Shown here in pieces: positions 37,415-45,825 of a stretch of 64,000 nucleotides of DNA. Below the pieces are notes generated by a model, which saw only the letters and a list, made by a program, of their open reading frames with translations, ran no database searches and was not told where the DNA came from. The stretch covers positions 1 through 64,000 of the forward strand of contig NZ_AOFD01000017.1 of assembly GCF_000332815.1 (NCBI RefSeq), read 5' to 3'. Both the position numbers and the translations under genes were made by a program. This DNA is from Arthrobacter nitrophenolicus (GTDB lineage: Bacteria > Actinomycetota > Actinomycetes > Actinomycetales > Micrococcaceae). How positions within the stretch are numbered: the first letter of the stretch is position 1; each line of letters starts with the position of its first letter.

Positions 37415-38371
37415 ATGAAGAACCTGGACCTGAACCTGCTGCCCCAGTTGCAGGTCCTGCTGGAGTTGCGCAACGTCTCCCGGGCAGCGGAGCGGCTGCA
37501 GCTCAGCCAGCCGGCCACCAGTGCGGCGATGGCAAGGCTTCGGCGCCACTTCGACGACGAACTGCTGGTCCGGAACGGCCGCACCTATGACCTCACGCCC
37601 TTTGCGCAGTCACTGGTCCCGCTGGTGGATGAGGCCATGCTCCACATCCAGCGAGCCACCAGGGTCCGGTCCGGCTTCGATCCCGCCACCAGCGAGCGGG
37701 AATTCGTGATCGCCGCGTCGGACTATGCCGCGGCCCTGATTGTGGGTCCACTGCGGGGCATCCTGCGCCAGGAAGCCCCGAACGTGTCAGTGGATTTCGT
37801 CCCCACCGCCGCGTCCGGGATCCAGGGCCAGATGGCCGACTACTCAAAGATCGACCTGCTCGTGGGGCCCATCGGATACCACATGCAGGGTGCCAGCAAA
37901 CAGGTCTTCCGCGACAGCTTCGTGGCCATCGCGGACGCCGGCAACCCCCTGCTCAAGCAGCCGCAGCTGACCCTGGCGGACCTCGCCACCATGCCGCACG
38001 CCGTCGGTTATTTCGGCGAGGGCATCAGCACCCCGGCTGACAAGCTGTTCGAGTCCCGGGGCGTCCAGCGCCGGGTGGCGGCCGTGGTGGCCGGTTTCCT
38101 GTCCCTGCCGCTCTTGGTGGAAGGCACGGACCTCGTGGCCATGGTCCCGCGGATGCTGGCGGCACGGGCCCAGCGCGGCGCGGAGATCACCGTCCTGGAA
38201 TTTTCGGAAGACGTTGAGGCTTCCCTGGTGGAGGCCATTTACTGGCACCCGTCCCAGGCGGAGGACCCCGCGAATGTCTGGCCCCGCTCGGTAGTCCAGC
38301 GTTCCTGCTCACGGCTCCACGAACTTTTCCCCGTCACGGCCCACCCTGTAACTATCAACGCGGCGGATTAG
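37415..38371 (+). CDS. LysR-family transcriptional regulator (NodD/LinR-like)
   Basis: A 318-residue LTTR. The N-terminal HTH (NLDLNLLPQLQVLLELRNVS, then RAAERLQLSQPATSAAMARL) resembles the NodD/PcaQ branch often linked to aromatic compounds. The effector domain spans about 95-305. It follows the MFS gene on the same strand and converges on the aromatic operon, so it may control the transporter, the operon, or both. No adjacent T-N11-A site for the operon was found at its distant promoter. Confidence 0.88.
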   Translation: MKNLDLNLLPQLQVLLELRNVSRAAERLQLSQPATSAAMARLRRHFDDELLVRNGRTYDLTPFAQSLVPLVDEAMLHIQRATRVRSGFDPATSEREFVIAASDYAAALIVGPLRGILRQEAPNVSVDFVPTAASGIQGQMADYSKIDLLVGPIGYHMQGASKQVFRDSFVAIADAGNPLLKQPQLTLADLATMPHAVGYFGEGISTPADKLFESRGVQRRVAAVVAGFLSLPLLVEGTDLVAMVPRMLAARAQRGAEITVLEFSEDVEASLVEAIYWHPSQAEDPANVWPRSVVQRSCSRLHELFPVTAHPVTINAAD

Positions 38372-38507
38372 CAGGTAGGCCGGACCGGCACGGCCGGCGG
38401 CCAGGGCAGGGCCGCCGCGCTCGCCTCCGCGGCGGCAGGCGCCGTCGTGTGATGGGCTGCGACATGGATGACGACGGCTCCTAGTTGGGGTGCGGGGGAG
38501 GGAATGG

Positions 38508-39284
38508 TCAGCGCAGGGCGTCGGAGATTGACTTGGCTCCGCCATGCCCGGCCTGACCGCCGTCCACGGGTAATTCCGCGCCGGTCACGTAGGAGGACAG
38601 GGGACTGAGGAGGAAGAGCACGACGGCGGCCACCTCTTCCACGCTGCCGGTGCGGCCCAGCGGGGTTTCGGCCAGGGTGGCCTGCCGGAACTCCGGTTTG
38701 GCTCCCTGCGTCATGGGGGTCTCGATGAAGCCGGGATGGACGGTGTTCACCCGGATTCCGCGCCGGCCAAGCTCCATGGCCGCCACCTGTGAGAGCCCGC
38801 GGAGCGCCCACTTGCTGGCCGTGTACGCCACCGGATAGTGGGCGGTGAGGCCCGCGACGGAGCCCACGTTCACGATCGATGCCCCGCCTGCCATCAAGGG
38901 TGCCAGGGTTTGGATGCCCAGCAGTGCTCCGGCGACGTTGACGTCGTATACCTTGTGCAGGTCCGTCGCCGAGGCGTCCAGCAGGCGGCTGCGCTGGGTG
39001 ATGCCGGCGTTGTTCACCAGGCCGTCCACGGCCCAGCCCTGGGACCGGATCCAGTCCCCGAGCCCGGACCATCCGGCGGCGTCCGCAACGTCCAGCTGGC
39101 GGTAGAGCAGGGAACCCTCCGGTGACGGGGATGCACCCGCGAGTCCGGCGGGCATGCCGGCCGGCAGGTCTGTGGCGATGACGCGTACCCCGGCCTCCGC
39201 CAGCATCCGCGCCTCGGCCGCACCCTGGCCCTGCCCGGCGCCCGTCACCACCACCGTCCGTCCGGCGAGCTGCAGGGACAGCAC
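38508..39284 (-). CDS. SDR-family oxidoreductase in the aromatic operon
   Basis: A 258-residue classical short-chain dehydrogenase: nucleotide motif VVVTGAGQGQGAAEARML, NNAG, the catalytic Ser region and YTASK (Tyr-x3-Lys). It uses NAD(P)H to interconvert an alcohol and a ketone. Last gene of the seven-gene operon, one base after FAH-1. Its job could be to oxidise a side-chain alcohol before ring attack or a late hydroxy-acid intermediate. Confidence 0.88.
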   Translation of the reverse strand: MLSLQLAGRTVVVTGAGQGQGAAEARMLAEAGVRVIATDLPAGMPAGLAGASPSPEGSLLYRQLDVADAAGWSGLGDWIRSQGWAVDGLVNNAGITQRSRLLDASATDLHKVYDVNVAGALLGIQTLAPLMAGGASIVNVGSVAGLTAHYPVAYTASKWALRGLSQVAAMELGRRGIRVNTVHPGFIETPMTQGAKPEFRQATLAETPLGRTGSVEEVAAVVLFLLSPLSSYVTGAELPVDGGQAGHGGAKSISDALR

Positions 39285-39285
39285 C

Positions 39286-40284
39286 CTAGGACCCGGCCGA
39301 AGCCGGCTGGACGGTCCGGTTGCGCGGCCGGGGCCGGGCTGCCACCCGGGTCACGGCCTCGCGCCGGCTGCCCACCGTGTTTTCGATGGTGCCGATGCCT
39401 TCAACGGTCATCCGCACCACGTCCCCGGTGGTGAGCGGCGGGGGAGTCTGGGACCCGTTCCGGCCCCAGAGTTCTGCCAGGCAGCCGCTGCCGCAGGTGC
39501 CGGACCCGAGCACGTCGCCGGGCTTCACCACGGAGTCCTGGGAGGCGTAGGCGACCAGTTCGGCGAACGGCCAGCCCATGTTGGAGAGCAGGTCCTGGCC
39601 GATCTGCTCTCCGTTGACCTGCACGGACATGGAGATGGGCAGGAAGCCTTCGGCGTCGTGCCGGTCCTCGAACTCGTCGGCGGTGACAATCCAGGGCCCG
39701 AGCGCGTTGGCGAAGTCCTTGCCCTTGCACGGTCCCAGGCTGACCTTCATCTCGCGGCGCTGCAGGTCCCGGGCGGACCAGTCGTTGAGGATGGTGTAGC
39801 CGAAGATGTGCCGGTGCGCGTCCGCTGCGGACAGGTTGCGCCCGTCGCTGCCCGGCACGCGGCCGACGACGGCGGCGACTTCGGTTTCGAAGTCCAGGTC
39901 CGTGCAGCCTGCCGGGATGCCGATCACCTCACCGGTGCCGGTGACGGTGTGCGGGTTGGTGAAGTAGAACGTGGGGGCCTCGTACCATTCCGGGACCACG
40001 CCGGCGGCGCCGTCGATGCTTTTCCGGACGCCCTCCACGTGCTCTTCGAAGGCAACGAAGTCCCTGATGGTGGCGGGAACCAAGGGTGCCAGGAGGGTCA
40101 CCCCGGCCAGCGGCACCGGCGGCGCAGAGCCCACGGTCTCATCCGCCAGCCTCAGGGCCTCGGCCAGCCCGGCCTCGAGGAGCGTGTTGACCGTGTGCTC
40201 CGGCGGCAGGGCGTAGCAGTTGCCGCCCTCCACGAACCCGGACTGCGTCCCGCCGTCGTCATTCCAGCGTGCGATCTTGACCAT
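39286..40284 (-). CDS. Fumarylacetoacetate hydrolase-family protein (FAH-1)
   Basis: A 332-residue FAH-fold enzyme with the acidic metal site (TDLDFETEVAAVVG) and FGYTILNDWSARDLQRREMK as the family core. Members hydrolyse or decarboxylate acylpyruvates and ring-cleavage products. Two different FAH proteins in one operon suggests two successive C-C bond steps, or a hydratase and a decarboxylase as in HpcE/HpcG-type routes. It carries a C-terminal tail rich in Arg/Pro of unknown use. Confidence 0.87.
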   Translation of the reverse strand: MVKIARWNDDGGTQSGFVEGGNCYALPPEHTVNTLLEAGLAEALRLADETVGSAPPVPLAGVTLLAPLVPATIRDFVAFEEHVEGVRKSIDGAAGVVPEWYEAPTFYFTNPHTVTGTGEVIGIPAGCTDLDFETEVAAVVGRVPGSDGRNLSAADAHRHIFGYTILNDWSARDLQRREMKVSLGPCKGKDFANALGPWIVTADEFEDRHDAEGFLPISMSVQVNGEQIGQDLLSNMGWPFAELVAYASQDSVVKPGDVLGSGTCGSGCLAELWGRNGSQTPPPLTTGDVVRMTVEGIGTIENTVGSRREAVTRVAARPRPRNRTVQPASAGS

Positions 40285-40296
40285 GCGTCGTCTTCC

Positions 40297-41373
40297 TTAG
40301 GCGGTGGGTCGGGCGGTGAGGGCGGCGGCCGCGGCGATGCCCAGCGTGCGGGCGTTGCCGCCCAGGACCTGTGCCTCGTCGTCGGACGCCAGTCCGGCTT
40401 CGCGCACCTCCGTGACGGGGCTGTCGGAGCCCATGTCGAAGGGGTAGTCGGAGCCCAGCAGTACTTGTTCGGGACCGGCGGCAGCCACCAGGGCGCGGAG
40501 CTCTTCCGGGCTGTGCACCAGGGAGTCGAAATACAGCCGCTTCAGATAGGACGACGGCGGCTCGGCGCACCCGCGTGCCTCGGGCCGCACCTTCCAGGCG
40601 TGGTCCGAGCGGCCCAGCTTGGTGGGCAGGTAGCCGCCGCCATGGGCTGCCAGGACTTTCAGGCCGGGGTGCCGGTCCAGGACGCCGCTGAAGATCAGGT
40701 GGGACAGCGCCACCGCGTTTTCGGCGGGTTGGGACACCGTGTTGGCCAGGTAGAACCGGTCCAGCCGTTCATCCAGCGAGCAGCCGAAGGGGTGCAGGAA
40801 CACCAGCGCGCCCAACTCTTCGGCCCGGGCCCAGAACGGCTCGAGCCGCTGGTCCGAGAGCTCGACCGTGCTACGGTCCGGATCGTCCGGAGTGGCGGCG
40901 AACGAGCCGATTTCCACGCCCAGCAGCCCGCATTCCAGCACCGCATGGTCCAGCGCTTGAATCATCAGTTCCGGATGCTGCAGGGGCACCAGGCCCAGGC
41001 CATGGAGCCGGTCCGGAGCCCGGTCCACATACTCCCGGACTGCCTGGTTGGCGCGGCGTGCCAGCTCCAGCGACAAATCCCTGCCGGCAAAGTAGTAGAA
41101 GTGCGACGGCGACGGCGAGACCAGCTGCACGTCCACCCCTTGGGCGTCCATGTCCTGCAGCCGGCGGTCCAGGTCTGTCAGCTGTGGCCAGCGTTCCTTG
41201 ATCATCTTCCCGGAGGCGGCCATGGACGCAGGGCCGTTGCGCCGCACCTCCAGCTCCTGGTGCGTGGCGAACCCGGCCGGGTCCTGCTCGGCGACCAGCT
41301 GCTGCAGGGCCGGGAGCAGGACGTGCGCGTGGACGTCGACCGTGGGATGGGTTTCGGCGGGGCGGGCGCTCAT
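40297..41373 (-). CDS. ACMSD-type amidohydrolase (probable decarboxylase)
   Basis: A 358-residue TIM-barrel metalloenzyme of the amidohydrolase_2 group: HAH metal motif in VDVHAHVLLP, then LHPFG, AHGGGYLP and GSDYPFDM. This branch contains aminocarboxymuconate-semialdehyde decarboxylase and benzoate-type decarboxylases, so non-oxidative decarboxylation of a ring or ring-cleavage acid is the likely role. Start at 41373 overlaps the FAD monooxygenase stop (ATGA); a longer in-frame start would lie within that gene. Confidence 0.85.
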   Translation of the reverse strand: MSARPAETHPTVDVHAHVLLPALQQLVAEQDPAGFATHQELEVRRNGPASMAASGKMIKERWPQLTDLDRRLQDMDAQGVDVQLVSPSPSHFYYFAGRDLSLELARRANQAVREYVDRAPDRLHGLGLVPLQHPELMIQALDHAVLECGLLGVEIGSFAATPDDPDRSTVELSDQRLEPFWARAEELGALVFLHPFGCSLDERLDRFYLANTVSQPAENAVALSHLIFSGVLDRHPGLKVLAAHGGGYLPTKLGRSDHAWKVRPEARGCAEPPSSYLKRLYFDSLVHSPEELRALVAAAGPEQVLLGSDYPFDMGSDSPVTEVREAGLASDDEAQVLGGNARTLGIAAAAALTARPTA

Positions 41374-42494
41374 GCCGGGTTCTTCAGCATCGAGGACAGC
41401 GAGTGCATCAGCCCGGGAACGTCGGCGTCGCGTACGCCATCGAGCATCCATTGGCCCAGCTGCACGGAGGCGTTGACTACCGTCCGGGCGCGGTCCAGGC
41501 GGCGGTCGGTGAATTCCTTCCACAATGTCTCGGTCAGTTCGTCATGGCTGGTGAGCAGCTCGGCCAGCACGGCGGCGTCCTCGAGGGCCATGGCAGCGCC
41601 CTGGGCAACGGTGGGCGGGCAGCTGTGTGCGGCGTCGCCGATGATGACCGTCCGGCCGCGGTTCCAGGGCCCCTCCACGATGTGGGTGGTGAACTTGGTG
41701 TAGTTGATCCGTGCTGTCTGGTCCAGGTTTTCGCGGATTTCCTTCCACGGGCCGCCGTAGGCTGCGGCGAGCTCGGCCATGATGCGGGGGCCGTCCTCGT
41801 GCTTGCGTTCCTGGGCCTTCTCCACCAGGTAGGCGTAGATGGTGTCCGGGCCCGTGGGGCAGTACCCGGCAATGAAGCAGGGGCCGCCGTAGGTGAGGTC
41901 CGTGCGGACCACTTCCTCGGGCCGGGGCACGAACGCCCGCCAGATGCCCATGCCGGTGGTGACGGGTTCGACGTCGATGCCGATGGCCTTGCGGACGGCG
42001 GAGTGCAGTCCGTCGGCGCCGATCAGGAGGTCGTATGTGGCAGAGCCGCCGTCGCCGGTGCTCACGGTGACGCTGCCGCCGTCGTCCTTGATCCCGGTGA
42101 CCGACTTGCCGTAGGTGATGGTTGCCCCCGCCTGGAGGGCGCGTTCGCGGAGGATCGCGGTGAGCTCGGGGCGGTACATGCCCATGGTGGCCGGAAGGTC
42201 CTCGCCGCCGGTGCGGATGTCCTCCAGCACCGCCAGGACGGTGCCGTCGGGGTCCGGGGCGCGCAGGCCCAGCGTGCTGAAGCCGAAGCCCTTTTCCTCC
42301 ACCTTGTCCCAGACGCCGAGCTGCTTGAGGATCCGCAGGGCATTGCCCTGCAGGGTGATGCCGGACCCGAGGGTCTGCGGTTCGGTGGCTTTTTCGAGGA
42401 CTTCCACCGTGATGCCGGCGTCGGCCAGGAAGATGGCGGCGGTCAGTCCCGCGGCTCCCGCTCCGACGATTCCGACGTTCTGTACTGCTGCCAT
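41370..42494 (-). CDS. FAD-dependent aromatic monooxygenase
   Basis: A 374-residue class A flavoprotein hydroxylase with all three FAD/NAD(P)H motifs: VGIVGAGAAGLTAAIFLADA, IGADGLHSAVR and VIIGDAAHSCPPTV. These enzymes hydroxylate phenolic rings using NAD(P)H and oxygen, often producing the catechol or hydroquinone cleaved next. The operon's extradiol dioxygenase fits. It resembles salicylate- and 3-hydroxybenzoate-type hydroxylases generally, but I cannot fix the substrate. A 60-base gap separates it from the cyclase gene upstream. Confidence 0.87.
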   Translation of the reverse strand: MAAVQNVGIVGAGAAGLTAAIFLADAGITVEVLEKATEPQTLGSGITLQGNALRILKQLGVWDKVEEKGFGFSTLGLRAPDPDGTVLAVLEDIRTGGEDLPATMGMYRPELTAILRERALQAGATITYGKSVTGIKDDGGSVTVSTGDGGSATYDLLIGADGLHSAVRKAIGIDVEPVTTGMGIWRAFVPRPEEVVRTDLTYGGPCFIAGYCPTGPDTIYAYLVEKAQERKHEDGPRIMAELAAAYGGPWKEIRENLDQTARINYTKFTTHIVEGPWNRGRTVIIGDAAHSCPPTVAQGAAMALEDAAVLAELLTSHDELTETLWKEFTDRRLDRARTVVNASVQLGQWMLDGVRDADVPGLMHSLSSMLKNPA

Positions 42495-42554
42495 CGTTGA
42501 CTCCTTTGTATGGACGGCGTTACTGCTGATTATTGTGCTGACGGTGGCCGGAGG

Positions 42555-43592
42555 CTACCGCAGCGCGATGGGGTTCACGGGGGAGCCTACGGCGCCGGTG
42601 ATGGGCAGCGGGGCTGCGGTGAGCAGGAAGTCGTACCTGCGGTCTGCGGCGCAGGCTTCCGCCAGCGCGTCCGGGTCCCACATCTCGCCAAGGAACAGCC
42701 CCAGGTTGGGAATGGCGATCTGGTGCAGGGGCTGGAAGGCGGCGTCGAATTCGTTGGGCCGGACCTCGAAGCCCCAGGTATCGGTGGCGATGCCCGCGAT
42801 CTCCGAGGAGTGCAGCCATGGGGCGGTGCTGAAGGACAGGCCGGGGGCGGACCCGCCGGCGTAGTCGCCCCAGCCGTCGCGGCGCGCCCTGGTGTACTGT
42901 CCGGTGCGGATCACCACGATGTCCCCGCGCCGGACCTGCGAGCTGGGTCCCTGCAGTGCGATGGTGCGCTCCAGGTGTTCAACGGTAATGGCGAAGCCGT
43001 CCGGAAGTTCGCCGTCAGTCCGGCCGAGGTCCGGGCCCAGGGCGCGTCCGACGTCGAGCAGGACGCCGCGGGTGACGATCTTGGCGGCGGCGGTTTCGAT
43101 GCCGGTGACCAGGTCGCCTTCAGAGGTGACCACGTCGCCCGCGGCGCGGCCGTTCCAGGCCTTGCCGCGGTCGAAGATGTGGCCCAGGCCGTCCCACTGG
43201 GTGGAGCACTGCAGGGGCATCGCGATGACGTCGTCCGCGCCGCCGAACCCGTGCGGGAAGCCCTGGTTGCCGCGTTCGGCGTCCACACCCGTGTCCGTCA
43301 TGGTGTGCACGGGGTTGGTCCGGCGCCGCCAGCCTTTTTGCGGGCCGTTGGTGTCGAACGGCTGGGACAGCGAGAACGCCTCGCCGGTTTTGACCAGTCC
43401 GGCGGCCTCGATGCGTTTGCCGGCGTCGATGAAGTTCAGTGTGCCCAGCACGTCGTCCTCGCCCCAGCGGCCCCAGTTGTTGTACTTGTAGGCGGCAGCG
43501 GTGATGCTGGCCAGTGCGTCGTCACGCCGGATCACCGGGGAATCGTTGGATTCCCCGGTGCCGGTGTTTACAGCTGTGTCCTGGCTGGTCAC
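42555..43592 (-). CDS. Cyclase-family (kynurenine formamidase-like) metal hydrolase
   Basis: A 345-residue member of the cyclase family (PF04199), longer than bacterial kynurenine formamidase (about 210). The metal region reads MPLQCSTQWDGLGHIFDRGK, with NQGFPHGFGGADDV upstream and VRRGDIVVIRTGQYTRARR later. The family hydrolyses amides, lactones and isatin. In this operon it may open a lactone or amide formed from the ring-cleavage product, or release the aromatic from a precursor. Stop-start overlap of four bases with FAH-2. Confidence 0.83.
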   Translation of the reverse strand: MTSQDTAVNTGTGESNDSPVIRRDDALASITAAAYKYNNWGRWGEDDVLGTLNFIDAGKRIEAAGLVKTGEAFSLSQPFDTNGPQKGWRRRTNPVHTMTDTGVDAERGNQGFPHGFGGADDVIAMPLQCSTQWDGLGHIFDRGKAWNGRAAGDVVTSEGDLVTGIETAAAKIVTRGVLLDVGRALGPDLGRTDGELPDGFAITVEHLERTIALQGPSSQVRRGDIVVIRTGQYTRARRDGWGDYAGGSAPGLSFSTAPWLHSSEIAGIATDTWGFEVRPNEFDAAFQPLHQIAIPNLGLFLGEMWDPDALAEACAADRRYDFLLTAAPLPITGAVGSPVNPIALR

Positions 43593-44551
43593 TGCTTGCT
43601 GCCTTCAGTTGCGGCTTCGTCCCTGCAGTGGATGAGCTGGGTGCCCAGGCCGGTGATGGTGCCTTCCATGACGTCGCCGTCCTTCAGGAGCCGGCCCCAG
43701 TGCTGGCCGTTGCCGGCGGGACTGCCGGTGAGCACCAGGTCGCCGGGGCGCAGCGGCATGATCTGGGAGGCTTCGCTGACCAGCTTGGCCACGCCGAAGA
43801 TCATGTCCTGGGTGGATTCGTCCTGCATGGCCTTGCCGTTGAGTTTGAGCGTGACCTGAACGTTCTGCGGGTCGCCGAAGAACTTGGCAGGGACCAGCAG
43901 CGGGCCGGTGGGCAGGAAACCGGGGGCGTTCTTGGCGCGGTACCAGTCGGAGCCGATGGCGGGCATGTCCTTGCGGAAGACGTATTCGCGGGTGGTGATG
44001 TCGTTGACCATGGTGTAGCCAAAGACGTGCTCCAGGGCCTGTTCGGGGGTGACCCGGAAGGCTTCCTTGCCGATGACCGCTGCGAGCTCCAGTTCCCAGT
44101 CGTGGGTCTTGGAGTAGGAGGGCAGGGTGAGGTCGTCCGTGGCGGAAGCGATCGCCGTCGGCAGCCCGATGAAGAAGTACGGCGTGCCCTGGCCGGCGCG
44201 CTTGTCCATCATGGCGGCAGTTTTGGCGCGGACTTCCTCCTCGTCCTCGCCGGGTTCGCGGTGTGCGGCGGCGAGGTCGATGACGTGCTTGCGGTAGTTG
44301 GCGCCGGTCTGCAGGACCTGGGCCGGTTCCACCGGGGCCAGGATGTCGACGGCGGCAAGCGGCAGGCCGGTGTCCTCACCGGCGGAGGCGGCCAGGGCGT
44401 CCAGCCGGCCCTCGGTGGTGTCCCAGTGCTGGATCAGGGAGTTGATGTCCCCGTCCAGCGGCAGGACGCGGTCCTTGACCAGCAGCCCGGCCCGGGCCTT
44501 GCTGTCGCCCGGCTCCTGGAACCGGACCAGGGCGTAGGTGGTGTCGGTCAT
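43589..44551 (-). CDS. Fumarylacetoacetate hydrolase-family protein (FAH-2)
   Basis: A 320-residue FAH-fold enzyme with the metal-binding acidic triad (DWELELAAVIG), FGYTMVNDITTREYVFRKDM and a C-terminal PLRPGDLVLTGSPAGNG motif. Paralogous to but clearly different from FAH-1 at the other end of the operon. Candidate for cleaving or decarboxylating the ring-fission product. Seven bases after the extradiol dioxygenase and overlapping the cyclase gene. Confidence 0.87.
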   Translation of the reverse strand: MTDTTYALVRFQEPGDSKARAGLLVKDRVLPLDGDINSLIQHWDTTEGRLDALAASAGEDTGLPLAAVDILAPVEPAQVLQTGANYRKHVIDLAAAHREPGEDEEEVRAKTAAMMDKRAGQGTPYFFIGLPTAIASATDDLTLPSYSKTHDWELELAAVIGKEAFRVTPEQALEHVFGYTMVNDITTREYVFRKDMPAIGSDWYRAKNAPGFLPTGPLLVPAKFFGDPQNVQVTLKLNGKAMQDESTQDMIFGVAKLVSEASQIMPLRPGDLVLTGSPAGNGQHWGRLLKDGDVMEGTITGLGTQLIHCRDEAATEGSKQ

Positions 44552-44558
44552 GGTGCCC

Positions 44559-45577
44559 TTAGCCCCGGCCCTGCTTGGCGTACGGGTTCAGCAGCGCTTC
44601 CTTCATTTCCGGGGAGGCACCTTCCTCGGTGGCGGTGAAGCCTCGGCCGGCGGGAAGGATTCGGTCATGGAGTGCGGCATGGCGCCGTTCTTGTAGAAGT
44701 TGTTGGAACCGAGCGAGGGCTTCCAGGTGTTGGGCGCCCAGTCCGGGACGTAGTTGCGGTAGCCGCCGGAGTTCAGTTCCACGCGCAGGCCGGACGGCTC
44801 GCGGAAGTACAGGAAGTTCTGCTCGCCCACACCGTGGATGGAGGGGCCGTATTCCATCGGGGTGCCGTTCTCCATCATGACGTCCGCGGTGCGGAGCAGG
44901 TCCTCGTGGGTATCCACCCAGAAGGCGATGTGGTTCACGCGGCCGGCACGGCTCGAGGTGTCCAGGACGACGCCGAGGTCGTGGGACTTCTCGTTGGTGG
45001 TGAGGACGGAGAACACGGTGATGGGTGCTTCGTCCAGCTCGACGAAGGCCATGACGCGGAAGCCGAGGGCCTCGCTGTACCACTTGGCGAAACCGCGCAC
45101 GTCCTGGGTGGCCACGGTGACGTGGTCCAGGAAGCGGGGGGCGGCTGCGTGGCTGCTGCGCTTCTCCGGGCGGTCCGGGTAGGTGGACTTGAACCCGGGC
45201 TCGGCAACGAACTTTTCAACGTCGAAGAACAGGCGCATGTGGTGGCCGTAGGGACCGGTGAACTCGTAGGCCTTGCCGTAGCCGTGGCCGCCGGCAGTCC
45301 AGGTGCCCTGCACGCCGCTGGCTTCGATCCGCTGTGCTGCTGCCTCGAGGGCGGCCTGCGAGCTGGTGCGCCATGCCATCCGGCCCAGGCTGGCTTCCTC
45401 GCCGTGCGTGACCACCAGGCTGTAGCGGTAGTAGTCGCCCCAGCAGCGCAGGTAGACCTTGCCGTCCACCCGGTCAATGATGCGCATGCCGAACTTTTCC
45501 TCGTAGAACTTGGCTGAGGCCTCTACGTCGGGTGTGGTGATCTCGAGGTGGGCGAGATGGGAGAGGGGAGTTTCCAC
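44559..45577 (-). pseudogene. Extradiol (catechol 2,3-dioxygenase-type) ring-cleavage dioxygenase (frameshifted)
   Basis: A reconstructed 339-residue two-VOC-domain dioxygenase. The active-site ligands sit in the second domain: FLDHVTVATQ (His), VNHIAFWVDT (His) and SGLRVELNSGG (Glu), with the conserved NFLYFREPSG before the Glu. It inserts both oxygen atoms next to a catechol-type diol (meta cleavage) using Fe(II) or Mn(II). The frame breaks near 44642 (GCCGAGGC where GCCGAGGGC restores FPPAEGFTATEEGASPE), affecting only the last 27 residues. It leads the seven-gene aromatic operon. Confidence 0.85.
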
Positions 45578-45754
45578 GCTGAATTCCTATTCCTTCTGGA
45601 TACTGGCTGCCGTGCAGGTTCCTGCAGGTCCTGTAACTACTGTGAGGCAGCTCATGTATTCGGGGAAGGCGAGGTTTTTGATAGCAAGTATCCATGGCGC
45701 TGATACCAGAAGTCCCTGCCGCCCAACCCTCTCCCACCTGGTGCGCATAAAGCA

Positions 45755-45797
45755 GTGACGCTCTCTCACCGTCCGTTGGAAAGTGAAAGAGCGTCAC
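45755..45797 (-). terminator. Terminator hairpin after the NitT/TauT-type SBP gene
   Basis: GTGACGCTCTCTCAC pairs with GTGAAAGAGCGTCAC (one mismatch, 13-base loop), 29-71 bases after the SBP stop on the minus strand. It separates the SBP transcript from the dioxygenase operon, or allows reduced read-through. Confidence 0.6.
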
Positions 45798-45825
45798 CAA
45801 AATCAGTGCAGGAAGTGGGAGGGTG

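Noticed and set aside
44559..45577. Glyoxalase I instead of ring-cleavage dioxygenase
   Set aside because: Two tandem VOC domains, the His-His-Glu placement in the second, and FAH/monooxygenase neighbours favour an extradiol dioxygenase.
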